DNA of 64,000 bases from Epiperipatus broadwayi (lineage: Eukaryota; Onychophora; Udeonychophora; Euonychophora; Peripatidae): contig JAQFVV010006429.1 of NCBI GenBank assembly GCA_028023455.1, positions 434,001-498,000 on the forward strand, read 5' to 3'. Made by a program: the position numbers and the translations under genes. The first letter of the stretch is position 1. Every line of letters starts with the position of its first letter. This document shows positions 10,198 to 21,309 of this stretch, one piece after another. The notes below the pieces were generated by a model, which did not search any database, was not told where the DNA came from, and worked only from the letters and a program-made list of their open reading frames with translations.

Positions 10198-10290
10198 TTT
10201 AATATTATTTTTATGCTGGTCTATTTTAATTTTGGATTTGGGGTAGTTTTGATTATATATTGAATAGTTTAGCTTTATGCTTGTAATGTT

Positions 10291-10292
<2 letters not shown>

Positions 10293-10334
<42 letters not shown>

Positions 10335-10335
10335 A

Positions 10336-10376
<41 letters not shown>
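10293..10376. repeat. (TA)n microsatellite after the PLE arm
   Basis: Two long (TA)n runs are separated by CATAAATATG. They lie about 40 bases beyond the end of the inverted PLE arm. The long Tyr/Ile frames across them are artefacts. Confidence 0.95.
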
Positions 10377-10377
<1 letters not shown>

Positions 10378-10379
10378 TC

Positions 10380-11602
10380 CTATATCATTCATTATATTTT
10401 AATTTTGTCAAAAGGGATATATTGAATTATTTATTACCACTTTGATTTTGGTATTTTTTCTTCTTTCTCTAAATAAGATATAAACTGATCAGAGTTGTAC
10501 TTTTAATGTTAAATCAATGTTTTGTATTCCAGAAGAGAATCAATGAATGTTTTTGTCGTTGTTGGAATTCTTCTTGTATTGCAATCAGACAAAAGCTGGT
10601 GGTTCAGTCCTTTCTCTTTACCAAAATAATTGAAATTTCACTTAAGTTGTTGTTGACCAAAAGAATTTCAGATAAGGAAGATAAACTTGGGAAACCTGGG
10701 ATTGCCTCCACTCTAACTGCAATTTGCCATTTCATCTAATAAATTCTCATGCAAGAACAACAAGGACCAAGATCCAGGCAATGTCCATTTTATTCCTCAG
10801 ACATCAGATAACTTCCAAGTTTTCTTGGCATCAATTGACTCAGAACAGTCTTTAAACCCTTGGCTTCATAATGAAAGAAGGATACACTAAAGACTTTTGC
10901 TTTAATCTGCTTTCAAAAAAAGAGGAAAAGTAAGAAATTATCATATATAGAATGTTGAAAAAGAAAGAGAGGGGACAATAAAAAAGTTAAAAGTTGTAAT
11001 TTGATTATATATATATATATATATATAATAAATTACAATATATATATATATATTGAGCTGACATTTTAAGTCAGCTCATATATATATATATAAGCTCACA
11101 TATTTATAATTTCATCATAGATATTTTCCGAAGTTAAATAGTTTGTAAAATAAAAATTAACAAATGATTTTAATTTAATGGGAAGGGTAAAATCTTAAAC
11201 TTTTATTTTTGCTATAAATTTGAGCAATTTTTAAAAAAAAAAAAAAAGAAAAAAAGATAAAATATAATTTATTGTCAAAAATGTTAAAAGTGTTTAATTA
11301 AAAGGAAGAAAACTCGAGAGATAAAAGGGTGGGGAAAAAAAAACAAAATTAGATTGTTGGTAGTAAGTAGACTCTATTGTTGAAACTTTCACAAACTAAA
11401 AGTATTTGGTTAATAATTGCTATTACGCTAATTAAAAAAAAAAGAAAAAAAAAGATAAGAGAAAGAGAGATAAAATCGCTTTTAGAGTAAGTCAGTTGAC
11501 TTGAGAGACCAGCAAGGACAATAAAAAAAAAAGAGAGAAGCTGTGCTCCGAATCAAAAATTATTATAGAAATTTATTTTGCGGACTCTTTTCAAATGCAT
11601 AG
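10380..11602. other. Intergenic DNA, (TA)n hairpin, possible exon rejected
   Basis: 10500-10930 is more complex than its surroundings, with an acceptor-like TTTTGTATTCCAG ending near 10533 and an open frame to TAA at 10739 that overlaps AATAAA. No donor or partner exon supports it. 10996-11100 is a set of (TA)n runs around a perfect 8-bp stem, GAGCTGAC (11055-11062) with GTCAGCTC (11070-11077). 11230-11540 is A-rich. Confidence 0.5.
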
Positions 11603-11823
11603 CGACTAAAGCTATCAAAACCTTCCCCTTTGGGGAATTGGCCGCCACTCCATCTGAATGAAGCTACCAAAAGAGTCAAGGAATGGAAAGAAATGTATAT
11701 TGCTAGCCGGACAACCAAAGGAACACCCATGGACACACCAGAATTCTCATATACAAGGACAAAGGCACAACAAATGGAATGTGAATCTATGAAAGTCAGG
11801 CTACTTCACTCTGATCGATCAGG
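11603..11823 (+). CDS. Candidate host gene, exon 1 of those visible
   Basis: This is a GC-richer island bounded by AG (11601-11602, after a T-rich tract) and a good donor, AGG|GTAATT. Only one of three plus frames is open. It encodes 73 residues plus two bases (phase 2), including LGNWPPLHLNEATKRVKEWK, KGTPMDTPEFSYTRTKAQQM and MKVRLLHSDRS. The composition is that of a normal soluble protein, unlike the K/N/I/F-biased translations of the flanking DNA. The two leftover bases are completed by the first base of the exon at 13819, so the phases agree. No start codon is evident, so earlier exons should lie upstream, perhaps outside the window. I do not recognise the family. Confidence 0.5.
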
Positions 11824-11908
11824 GTAATTATAAACTTTTCAATTAATGCGAACTTTAGTTAAAGCGTAATAGAACTTTATTTTTGATTTATCTTTCGTTT
11901 GTTATATT

Positions 11909-12690
11909 TGTTACGAATGTTTCAACAATAGAGGTGGGGAAATAAATTTATTTAATATTGTAAACTATTTATATGTTAATTCGCGTTAAATATTTTTATG
12001 AAATATTGGTATGACTATGTTAAATTATTTAATATCTGTTCGACCTAGAGGGTAACAACAGGGTGAGGGTATAAAAGTGCACTGCCAAGCAACAGAGAAC
12101 CTTAGGGCGTTACTTGCTTGTTAGCAGAAAATAAGGGAAGTGTTGAAAGTATAAGAAAACGAAAGACACTTATACGTTCATTTTAAGTTTTTGCAAGTTA
12201 TTTATTTACCAAATAAAGTGGGGTTTAAAAATAAACTTCAGCAAAGATTATATACTATCAGTCATCTTTATATACATGCCTGCTAAAATCCGCAGTATTA
12301 GTGTCGGCGCGAGTAAATCCATGGTAGATATTTGGGAAGAATACTTAGAAAGTTAACAGTTTGAAAATCAGAAATTGTAAGTCAGTTCTCTCTGGATTGG
12401 GCAGAAATATAATGTTATTAATAATAATAAAGGAAAGTTTTTTTTGTATCCAACGTATATGTGAATTCTTTAATTATTTATAATAATTAGTTAGTGTCCT
12501 TAAGTGAAAACCCCTGTCAGATTATAAACAAATTTGTAATCGGTGAATCGCCATTCGAAAATAAATAAGACCAGGTTTACGTAAAGCTTCGTGGCCAGGT
12601 TCCAAGAGAGAAATCCTTGGTGGCGCCCTCGGTGGTGATTCTAATAATTAAGATTCAGTTATTAGGGGAAGGAAAAGAAGTGTAGTGTCA
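11909..12690 (+). promoter_or_regulatory. LTR-like or promoter-like cassette inside intron 1
   Basis: TGTTACGAATG (11909), a common Ty3/Gypsy LTR start, is followed by a canonical TATA box TATAAAAG (12070-12077) and then AATAAA signals at 12212 and 12230. GC-richer leader sequence follows, with GTGTCGGCGCGAG (about 12300) and a primer-binding-site-like TGGCGCCC near 12620. TATA and poly(A) signal about 140 bases apart is the layout of an LTR's U3-R-U5. No gag or pol follows, so a solo LTR or an unrelated promoter are both possible. The end points are uncertain. Confidence 0.35.
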
Positions 12691-12693
12691 CAA

Positions 12694-12900
12694 TATATAT
12701 ATATATTGTGCCAGTCAGATTTGTATGTTCAAGTAACAAGATCTAGCATCTAGGCAAAAGTACCTTGAATCCAATCATGTGCAAGATACCCAGGTCAGGA
12801 ACACTCATGAACTTTGCCCTATTTGCCTATTTCCCATATCTATAACATTATGACCAACAATCCCAATGACATCAATTTAATTTACTTCTCACCACCGGCA
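12694..12900 (+). repeat. Interspersed repeat R1, copy a
   Basis: The sequence CACAAT(AT)nATTGTGCCAGTCA followed by GCAAAAGTACCTTGAATCCA and CATGTGCAAGATAC aligns with the reverse complement of 18540-18750. The class is unknown. Both copies begin at a short (TA)n tract and include TGCCAGTCA and TATTTGCCTA. Confidence 0.7.
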
Positions 12901-13818
12901 TCGCTCATCGGAGACACAAAAAGACTCTAGGCTAAACTTTAATGATAGACTAACTTAACAACTAGTTATATTTTATGAGCAATGAAGGCTGTGACCTAGC
13001 ATATTAATTATGTATTTAGCGGAGATCATCTAGTCAAATTGAGCATAAGTATTAACTTAAGATATTAACTTAACTAAAAGAAAGCAATGGTTCGAGAATT
13101 GATATATATATTTAAGGTTTATTAATAACAAAAATTATGCTGGGTTATTTATCCGACATTAGCCTCATAAGTATTATATATATTTAATCCATATTTAACA
13201 ATAACATGATATTTGTGGCTATGTCAATAATATTGAAGCTGGAAATATAGTACATATTTCTGCTTCACCTAGTGCCAATGTCATCATCACTAGTCTGGGT
13301 TTAAACCCCATTCTTATTAACTGACACCCATCTCATATTAGGTGGTAGTATATTTTAAGCAATATTATAATCTTTTATATTTCATTAATTTTATTTTATA
13401 ATTAAAACTAACCTTTTTATGATAGTTTATTTATTTTGTATTTGTAAAAAATGTATATTGTGTTTATTTTGTTAAATCGAATTAAACCCTGGATATCTAT
13501 AAAATGTTACTAATATTTTAAATTCTTTTATTAAAATTCATTTTTCTTCAATTAATCAGTTGGTAACATTTTATATTTATCTTTTAATTAATGTACATTA
13601 GAGAGTCAATTATTTCAACAATGTAATATTTGCAAGAAATGTTTTGTAAATTTCTGCTTAAGTTTATGTCAAATATGTCTGAAAGTCATTGTACCAAATT
13701 CCTAAAAATTTTCTGAATAAAATCTACATTTTTGTTAATCTAAACCTTAATTAAATAGATTTTGTTAGTACAATGACTGATAAACTTAATATGCTTGTTG
13801 TTGTTGTTTTTTAATTAG

Positions 13819-13919
13819 CAAATCAACCCTTGGGGCATGTTCATGCAGAGTTAGAGATTTTCCCTCCAAAGCAAGCAACATCCTCACAGAACTGCTTAGA
13901 GCAGTTACAATTGGTGGAG
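13819..13919 (+). CDS. Candidate host gene, exon 2
   Basis: This 101-base island follows a pyrimidine-rich acceptor (GTTGTTTTTTAATTAG) and ends at a strong donor, GGAG|GTCAGT. In the frame required by exon 1, the first base completes a Gly codon and 33 codons follow, including RVRDFPSKASNILTELLRAV and TIGG. One base remains (phase 1) and is completed by the exon at 17541. A second frame is also open (with HVHAELEIFPPKQ), but its phase matches neither neighbour. The Arg/Leu helix pattern is plausible for a folded domain. The family is not recognised. Confidence 0.45.
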
Positions 13920-14014
13920 GTCAGTGTAGATTTAATCCTTTAGATAAAGCCAGATCACATAAATAGTGGATCTTTGATAATTGAGAAGGATTATTGAGTT
14001 TACTGAAGTGATTA

Positions 14015-14041
14015 ATATATATATATATATATATATATATT
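14015..14041. repeat. (TA)n microsatellite
   Basis: A pure TA run directly abuts the sequence TTGAACCGAGTTCAAAT, the left end of the block at 14042-15190. Confidence 0.9.
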
Positions 14042-15190
14042 GAACCGAGTTCAAATATGTGTATTCGAAACACTGGCCTCTTAGGCAGAGAAAAACATAC
14101 TCGGAGAGTATGTATGCCCAAACGATAGCTATAAAATATATAACTAGAGTTACATTTCCAGGACATAACTTCTTCTCGACTGTTGAGTTCAACACCAAGT
14201 TCAAAGCACTTTTTTTTGTTTGTGTATAAACACGGGCGCCAGCTATCTATTCAAGGATGAATAAATAATGCACTTTGAGTAATGGCCACTAACTCAATGC
14301 CTAAATCCACGACTAGCTCAGCTGTTTGTAATCACTAATAGATTATACATAATTAGTGGTTAAAAGACTTGATAAAGAATTGTAAAAGGAATTTATAAAA
14401 AGAATTGTAAAAGAATTGATAAAAAGAATTGACCGACAAATAAAGTTTAATTTTAAAGATAATTTATTAACTAACATTTATTTACTAAATTTAAACCTTT
14501 TATAATTCTATTAAACACACGCATATTTTAAATTAACATTTCTAAATAGTTTAAATATTCCTATAGAATTAATAACAGAACTAATAAATATTGATATAGT
14601 GATCATGCACATATTAACTCATGCACACACATAATAATGATAATAAAGAACTACATAGCATTTGAAATTTAATCACACACATCAATAGTTCATTTATGTA
14701 TGATATACAGTTCATATAATTAGACTCTTGAAAGATTCGTACAAATTAATGAAATGCAATGGCTATTACAGTATAGAACAAAATAAGCAAATGTTTTTAC
14801 CTAGGCTTTTGAATGTAGACATAGAATTTTGTTCTCTTTGGTGGCTGCTTTCAGTGAGGATATTTCCATTATGAATGCTTACCAGCCGGCTGGGACTTTT
14901 CCTTGCTGAGTTTCCCGATTTTCACGATTATTACTATCGGAGACAAATAGATACTGACGGAGATTTTCTAAGATATTAAGCTGACATTGTTTCACGGGCA
15001 GATATGCTGTTTTCTCGGACATCTGGGCTGGAGATAAACATGCATTCCCAAGATCTTCTCAACACTGCATTTTGTTTGTTAACTGCTCAATTAATTTCTG
15101 AACTGCACTACTCAATTACTTTGTGAGCTGATTGTCTCAACTGATTGTCCGATAAAATATTTAGTATTTATACCAATGAAGTGTTTTCTT
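14042..15190 (-). other. Compositionally distinct element-like block
   Basis: The block begins right after a (TA)n tract and is richer in GC and CpG than its surroundings (14200-14300 and 14850-15150). On the minus strand 14883 is a near-consensus splice donor (CCGGCTG|GTAAGC) after a GC-richer exon-like stretch. No ORF is preserved. The layout (minus-strand leader with donor, then AT-rich body ending at TA repeats) recurs at 24.0-25.1 and 58.5-60.5 kb. It is possibly a retroelement 5' leader plus tail. Function is unknown. Confidence 0.25.
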
Positions 15191-15599
15191 TTCAATATCC
15201 TCTGGCAAATATCTGTTGTTGGAATTCTTTATCAATTAATTCTTTGATAAACGTGTTTTGGAAGATTGCTTAATTAGTAATAGCCATGCAATAAAATGTG
15301 TTGTTTTATTTTATTAATAGCCATTGCCGTGTTTTTAATGATAATCTTCTTTTATTTCGCATACATTTTATTTATTTACAAATCGCACATATATACGCAC
15401 ATATATTTTTAATACAATTTACTATTTAGTTCAACATTATTTTTTATTTAATTAAACTTGAATGAAAAGAGATTTGTATCTTTTAACTTTTTAAATTATA
15501 TTTTTACGAATACTAATAAAACTATTTGATTTTTATCCTTTTCTAAAACAAACTGTAATAAACTCTTCAATGTTTAATTTTATGTTTTTCTTAGATAAA

Positions 15600-15629
15600 A
15601 TTATATGTGCCTATATCAATATAGGTACA

Positions 15630-15668
<39 letters not shown>

Positions 15669-15712
15669 TACCTATATGATATATATATATATATATATAT
15701 ATATATCATGCC
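15600..15712. repeat. Paired (TA)n tracts with short inverted repeats
   Basis: Two (TA)n runs are bounded by GCCTATAT...ATATAGGTAC and TAGGTACCTATATGATAT...ATATATCAT. These are imperfect mirrors of unique sequence around TA tracts, as seen at 18.0, 20.9 and 53.6 kb. Confidence 0.7.
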
Positions 15713-15989
15713 TAAAGAAATGACAGGGTGAAAAGATCGGTTGTTTGCTTCTCAGAGGTCTGTTCCACCAGCCCATCCATGCCTTTCCAGTGCTTTAAAC
15801 ATCTAGACAGAGACTGTCTGTGTTGAGAAAGCATGAAATGATCTGACTGTATTAACTGCCTGTATTAACTAATTGATTCTGAGGTAACGTCCAATTCACA
15901 GCAAGCCATTGATTTTATTTTACTTGTTTTTAAAATCAATATTAATTTATATTTTATATCTGTGTAATGTTTATATGGCTTGGTTTAAA

Positions 15990-16330
15990 ATGCGACTTTT
16001 AACCCTTTTCCCGCCTCTTATGAAGCTCCTCATCGACATCTGACGTCACTCTAACTCTGCCAGTTCTTATGCTAAAATATTCGTTAGACAGGTATTGAAT
16101 AGGTTTTTAAAAGTTCTGTAAGATGGTGCCCTCTTCCGAATTATTTTACAAGTAAAAAAAAAAAAAAAACACATTTAAACCTAAACAAAGAAAGAACATT
16201 ACTTGTGATTGGTTCTTAGCATGCTCTCAGCCAAAAAAGACATTCTGATTGGCTGGAAAGAACAAAGAAACCGCCTGATCAAAGAAAATAAAGAAAAACG
16301 CTGAGATTTTCATTTCGAATATGATTTAAA
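15990..16330. promoter_or_regulatory. CRE, CCAAT and GC-box cluster in intron 2
   Basis: The region has a full palindromic CRE (TGACGTCA near 16042) and a GGCGGG box on the minus strand near 16010. Two CCAAT boxes lie on the minus strand (ACCAATCAC near 16210, GCCAATCAG near 16245). Read on the minus strand the order is CCAAT, CCAAT, CRE, GC box, then a TTAAAAG TATA-like site, which is promoter order. No transcript start or ORF was found downstream, so this may be an element's promoter or chance clustering. Confidence 0.3.
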
Positions 16331-17540
16331 TTATTATAAAATAATATTTTGAGAAATTAAAATTATTTTCAGAGAGAATATTAAAAAAACAAAATTATTT
16401 TCGAAAAATATTGAAGATTTTAGTAAAAATATTTAAGATTTAGTAAAAAGAAATATTTACTTTTCTATAACGTAAAAGTTGACCTTTTTGTTTATATTAT
16501 AGCTTTTATGTTGCCGAAATTGAATATTTTAGAATAAATAAATAGCAATTTATTTTTGAAAGAACTTTCGTTCTCTTCATAACCTGAAAAATTAGTAATA
16601 TACTTTTTATAAATGTATCTGAGTTGAATTTAATATTATAGGCGAATATGTTTTAACAATAGGCTTTGTCTTCAGTTTGTGAGTTGGCCAATTAAAAGAT
16701 TTGATTTTTACCTCATACAACCAATAATATAATTAGCGGTTTTAGGGTTAATTTTATTCAATTTAAAATATAAATTCTTATAAAATCTTACATTATTTTG
16801 ATGTGGCAAATTAAATTAATTTTTGTCGGTTTGTTTAGATCATTTGACTTACTGAAATTGCCAAATACAAAATTCAATGAGCTATTAACTTTAAATCCTT
16901 CCCCTGTTATTTTTTTTAGCTTAAAAATCATTACAAGAGACTTACTTCCTGAAAATTAATTAATAGAAAGCTCATTTAGTTTTATCATATATAAATTTAT
17001 TTGAATGATTGAAATTATTTTAAAAGTATCTTACTATTACCTCCAATTTAAAATAGCCCTGTAATTATTTCTGAAAGAATAAATAATTTTAGTGAATCAA
17101 TTAAGTAAAATGTATCATAGAATTTTATCAGTATATATATATTTCATACATATATTTTATTTGTCAGAAAATATTAAAATTATGATTTACAATTTATTAG
17201 TTTCATATTTAATGCCCGTCTATCTTAATTAAAAAGTCTTATTTTGTAATCTTTAAGAACTTATTAATAAATGAAATATTTGTGAAGTGTGGAAAACAAT
17301 TTATATTTTAGTTAATTCTTTTTTTTAATATATATATTATATTTATGATTCATTCATTAGTGGACTAAGGTTTGTGGGGACTTTCTATCGATGTCAGGGA
17401 ACTGATTATTTTAATCAGGAATTCGTTTAATAATTTTGTTAGTGATACACTATCTATTTATATATATCTGAGGCATTATGTATTTATAGCTATAAACAAT
17501 CACTTATTATTATTGTTTTGCTTTGCTAATCACCTCTTAG

Positions 17541-17710
17541 GACCTTCGGAATCTGACCAGTTCAACCTTTTACATTCCCTCAAAGTTGACATAGTTCATA
17601 CCAAGGGATCTTTTCGAGCATTGCCATTAAGATGTACATGCACAACAAAATATTATTATGATTATTTAGAGACATTTTTGGCTGGAGGGCTAGCATTTCT
17701 CATCATCTAG
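17541..17710 (+). CDS. Candidate host gene, terminal exon
   Basis: The acceptor CTTTGCTAATCACCTCTTAG is followed by two bases that complete the codon left open by exon 2, then 55 codons to a TAG at 17708-17710. The peptide includes SESDQFNLLHSLKVDIVHTK, FRALPLRCTCTTKYYYDYLE and a hydrophobic end (FLAGGLAFLII). The hydrophobic last dozen residues could be a buried strand, a short tail or a wrong ending. With the two upstream exons this gives 163 codons with consistent phases (2 then 1), which is unlikely for unrelated islands. No AATAAA lies close downstream; the nearest is around 18250. The family is not recognised. Confidence 0.5.
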
Positions 17711-17995
17711 TTGTATTTACTAGGAAATTGTCTTTAGTAAAGCCACCCAGAGGTTCATAACAGACTCATTTATTTTGTTGTAACCTATAATAGCATACTG
17801 CCTTCTTTATCATTTTATATCTTTATTTAGCAAACCTGAAAGGCTCTCTGCCATGGTGGCACGTGCTTCACAAAAAAAATTTCATAATTAATTAAATCTG
17901 ACTGTATAATTGTCAATTATTTATTTAAGAACTATTTTGTTTCCCACACTCATCATATACAAATGATTTTAAATGTAATAGTGTTTTAAATGCCC

Positions 17996-18010
17996 ATCTT
18001 TCATATTTTG

Positions 18011-18044
<34 letters not shown>

Positions 18045-18057
18045 CAAAATATGAAAG

Positions 18058-18103
<46 letters not shown>
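17996..18103. repeat. (TA)n flanked by perfect 19-bp inverted repeats
   Basis: ATCTTTCATATTTTGTAAT (17996-18014) is exactly mirrored by ATTACAAAATATGAAAGAT (18041-18059) across a (TA)n loop. A second (TA)n run follows to 18103. Confidence 0.95.
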
Positions 18104-18107
<4 letters not shown>

Positions 18108-18539
18108 AGATTTATTGGTAATATCTTATTTTATTGCTGATTGGTTTTGGACGACCAATTAACAAACTTTTACATTGTTTGTCAAAGCCGCACCAAAACG
18201 AATTAAAGAAAATCACCAAGTTGTATAAACAAAGACTACTTACTTTGAAATAAATTCCTTAATAAATTCCTATAATATTGTTCTGTTAAATAAGCTTAGT
18301 TTGTCATCACTCCCAATCTCTAAGGTTAATTACTCTATTTATTTAAATATTTCTTTGATTTAAATTCACTTCTTTGTAATATTGCCATAAAGAATTATCA
18401 TTATTATGGTTCAAACCATTAATAATCAATCAAATCATATCTGTACCATTCTGCAATCATCAGAATCCATTAAATCATTAAATTTTCATATTAACCCTTT
18501 ATTATTTTGAGTCTCTATGTGAACCATAACCTCCAGCTG

Positions 18540-18750
18540 GGACGGAATAAAACCAAGCACTGCTAGTGTCATCACAAATGTTATCCATTAGTCAGAGAGG
18601 CAATAGTTTAGGCAAATAGGTTAGGATTCATCCTTGTCCTGTCATATGTATCTTGTGCATGGTTGGATTCAATGTACTTTTGCTTGGATTATTGGTCTTG
18701 TTGAATGAATACACGATTTTGACTGGCACAATATATATGTGTGACTTAAT
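18540..18750 (-). repeat. Interspersed repeat R1, copy b (inverted)
   Basis: The reverse complement matches copy a at 12694: ATTGTGCCAGTCA, AAGCAAAAGTACATTGAATC, GCACAAGATAC and TATTTGCCTA. The copies are old enough to carry indels. This copy ends toward GTCCCAGCTGGAGG on the minus strand. Confidence 0.7.
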
Positions 18751-18959
18751 GAATTAGCACTATTGGAATACATTACTAGAATACTATTACACCCCCAGAG
18801 AGACAAAAAAAGCATTTACTTGATTTAAAAAGAAAATAATTTTACAAGCAGACATTACATTTGGTTATATTCCACATCATTATTAATTTGAGTTATAAAT
18901 AATTAATGAGTGGGATGGATAATGAATAATTATATAAATGATACTAAATCTATCGCATT

Positions 18960-20540
18960 GATACATATAGTCAACTAATGAAAATATGTCTGTTTAAAGA
19001 AATCATCTCATTATGGCTTATGGCTATTTCTGGGTGACTAATAATACACTGAAGGGTGGTGCATGCATGGTGGCAGATTGGGGTGGTCCAATTATGGATC
19101 CTGGAGTGTGCTTCATGAATTTTAATAATGAAGTTGACCGATTTCCTCTGCAAACATAGGCAGGGTCAGCATTGAGTCGAGGGGTGGTCGGGTATGTCTT
19201 TATTGGGCTGGATTTTCCAGACGATTCCCATATAAAGCATGCTCATTTGACCAAAGGTGTCCACAGGATGGTTTTACAGCCTGGTTTCTAGAACACAGAG
19301 AATGATGATGGGGCTCGACTTAGCAAATATCTCCATGTGAGAAAGAAGCACAAACATATATAAACGAAGTGGCCTATATGCACTCAACGCTTAATAACAT
19401 AATATGACTATAGCTTTAAAGACTATCTAAACAGATTTACTGCCCATAAATTATTAAATACTCAGCGTAATTGTATGGTTTCCTTGTAAACAAACATGGA
19501 TAATAATTCTAATTAAATATAAACTAAGATCTGAAGATCCCTCCCCCCTCTTACATTATTTTATTTAATATTATTCATTACTTCCCACACATTTAATAAA
19601 TCTCAATCTTGGTTACTAAATGCCCTTATGAAAATACATAAATTAATACAAAATAAATGGGTGGTGGTAATAGCTATGATGGGGTTTACATATATAATAT
19701 AAGTTAATAATAAGAGATAGTGCATTATTTAGAAAGGAAAATATAAAAAACAGATGTCAATCTGTTTTTCTACAGTAAACATAAAAATATAATTAGTTTG
19801 TTTATCTAAAATCATGAGCACCTGGGCAAGTCGAATAAGACTTGTTTTGATTAAGTTATACGTTAATTACTCAATAAATGATGGGTGGGGAAAATGAAAA
19901 TAAATTATATGCTTGCGATTTTAGAATATTATCGGCATTTCTTTTAAAATATAAATACATAAATCTAAGTGAGAATTGTTTGCCGCTTGGAAATAAAATA
20001 AAACATTTTATAAGAGGCTTAGTATTGATTAGTTATATAGAGTTATAAGGATTACATATTTTGAAGACATTTAATATAGATGATTAGAAAATATAAACAA
20101 TACAGAGAAGGCAGGATTTAAGAATTACGAGCGGTCAAAATTCTTTTACCTTGCTATTTGGAAGAGCAATTTTACTACGAGTCAGTCCATTGGTATTGTT
20201 TCACTAGATCTAGGGTAGCCTTATTCTATAGTAGTTAGCATTTCACTTTCATGGAAAAATATATAAAGTTCATCAGTATGGAATGCAGAGCTTTGCTTAT
20301 GGGAAACGTATATTAGAACGGAGGGAAAAGGCGAAATTTCCCCTACTCATGGCACATTGAGTGAGAATCAAAACTGGTGTGGAATATGTATAGCAACATA
20401 ATTATTTTATGGTCTCTTCTCTTCTGTGGAATAAAATCCAGCAGTATATATATACTTTTATTTTGAAGATGTAACTTAGCAACTACTGCTGGACCTGAGG
20501 CGGTTTAAGCACTTAAGGTTCATCTGGAATAGTTTGACCG
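18960..20540. other. Non-coding, moderately complex DNA
   Basis: 19000-19370 and 20120-20540 are richer in G than their surroundings but hold no convincing exon, tRNA or transposon protein. One short mirror is visible: TCCAGCAGT near 20438 and ACTGCTGGA near 20483. Confidence 0.4.
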
Positions 20541-20846
20541 GATACACTTATATAGTAAGATGTTTGAAACAATGCAATTTTGTTATCAGTTTCTCGAACG
20601 ATTGTTTTAAAATAAATCTTATGATTTTAAAACAAGCTAGCATTGACAAAATTTCCACTAATGGGTTTATTTTATTATTACAAAATCGTAATCTTTTATT
20701 TTTATCTAAGGTATCTTCCGGGTAATTGTTTTTCGAGAGACTTTTTAACAAGATTGCATCATTTCTGGCTACAAAATTACATATGAAAAAATAATAAGTT
20801 TTATATATGATACCTTATATATAATATAACTTTACAAATTTATTAG

Positions 20847-20861
20847 CAATCTACTACACTG

Positions 20862-20895
<34 letters not shown>

Positions 20896-20924
20896 CAGTG
20901 TAGTAGATTGTGTATATGGGCATG

Positions 20925-20955
<31 letters not shown>

Positions 20956-20970
20956 TCATGCCCATATACA
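20847..20970. repeat. Two adjoining (TA)n hairpins with perfect arms
   Basis: CAATCTACTACACTGAAATA (20847-20866) is mirrored by TATTTCAGTGTAGTAGATTG (20891-20910). Immediately after, TGTATATGGGCATGA (20911-20925) is mirrored by TCATGCCCATATACA (20956-20970). Both loops are (TA)n. No unique base separates the two hairpins. Confidence 0.95.
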
Positions 20971-21309
20971 CATGAGAATATTATTAAATAAAATATTTTA
21001 AAATTAAAATACATAAGTGTCTACATGATTTTTTATTATACTAAGCAAAAGAAATATATGTAATAGATATGTATATGTGCATAAAGACAGGTTTGAATAT
21101 AGTTAGATGGTAGGAGATTGGATGTGGGCTGTAAAACAGGATCTGAGCATCAGATATCTGTTTCAATATATATATGCAGTTTGTGTGTACAACATTGACA
21201 AAAGAAATAATCTCTCAATAATATTTTTTTTATTACAAGCATATCAAATTACAAATGAATGGTTAAATTTTATTTATATGCATTGACAATCTATATCTGG
21301 AGTCTATAT

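Larger units (their letters stand above)
9456..10257 (+). mobile_element. Inverted partial copy of PLE A 3' half
   Basis: This is the reverse complement of about 7608-8404 with modest divergence: GGAATTATTGT, then TCTAGTGGGGTAGC, through to TTTTGGATTTGGGG. It carries the end of the RT thumb, a whole GIY-YIG region and the 3' segment. The two arms, about 800 bases each, flank the ~1,050 bases of unique RT, so the structure can fold back on itself. Inverted or tandem partial copies at the 5' end are a known habit of Penelope-like elements. Confidence 0.9.

Noticed and set aside
10506-10739. Possible terminal exon after TATTCCAG with TAA overlapping AATAAA
   Set aside because: No partner exon or matching phase, no recognisable protein, and the 3' untranslated region would be almost absent.
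13920-14204. Minus-strand frames of 81 and 90 codons over 13921-14204
   Set aside because: They overlap a (TA)n tract and conflict with the better-supported plus-strand exon 2.
17372-17540. Upstream part of the open frame that leads into the 17541 exon
   Set aside because: Low-complexity AT-rich translation (YIYLRHYVF). The good acceptor at 17539-17540 marks the likely exon start.
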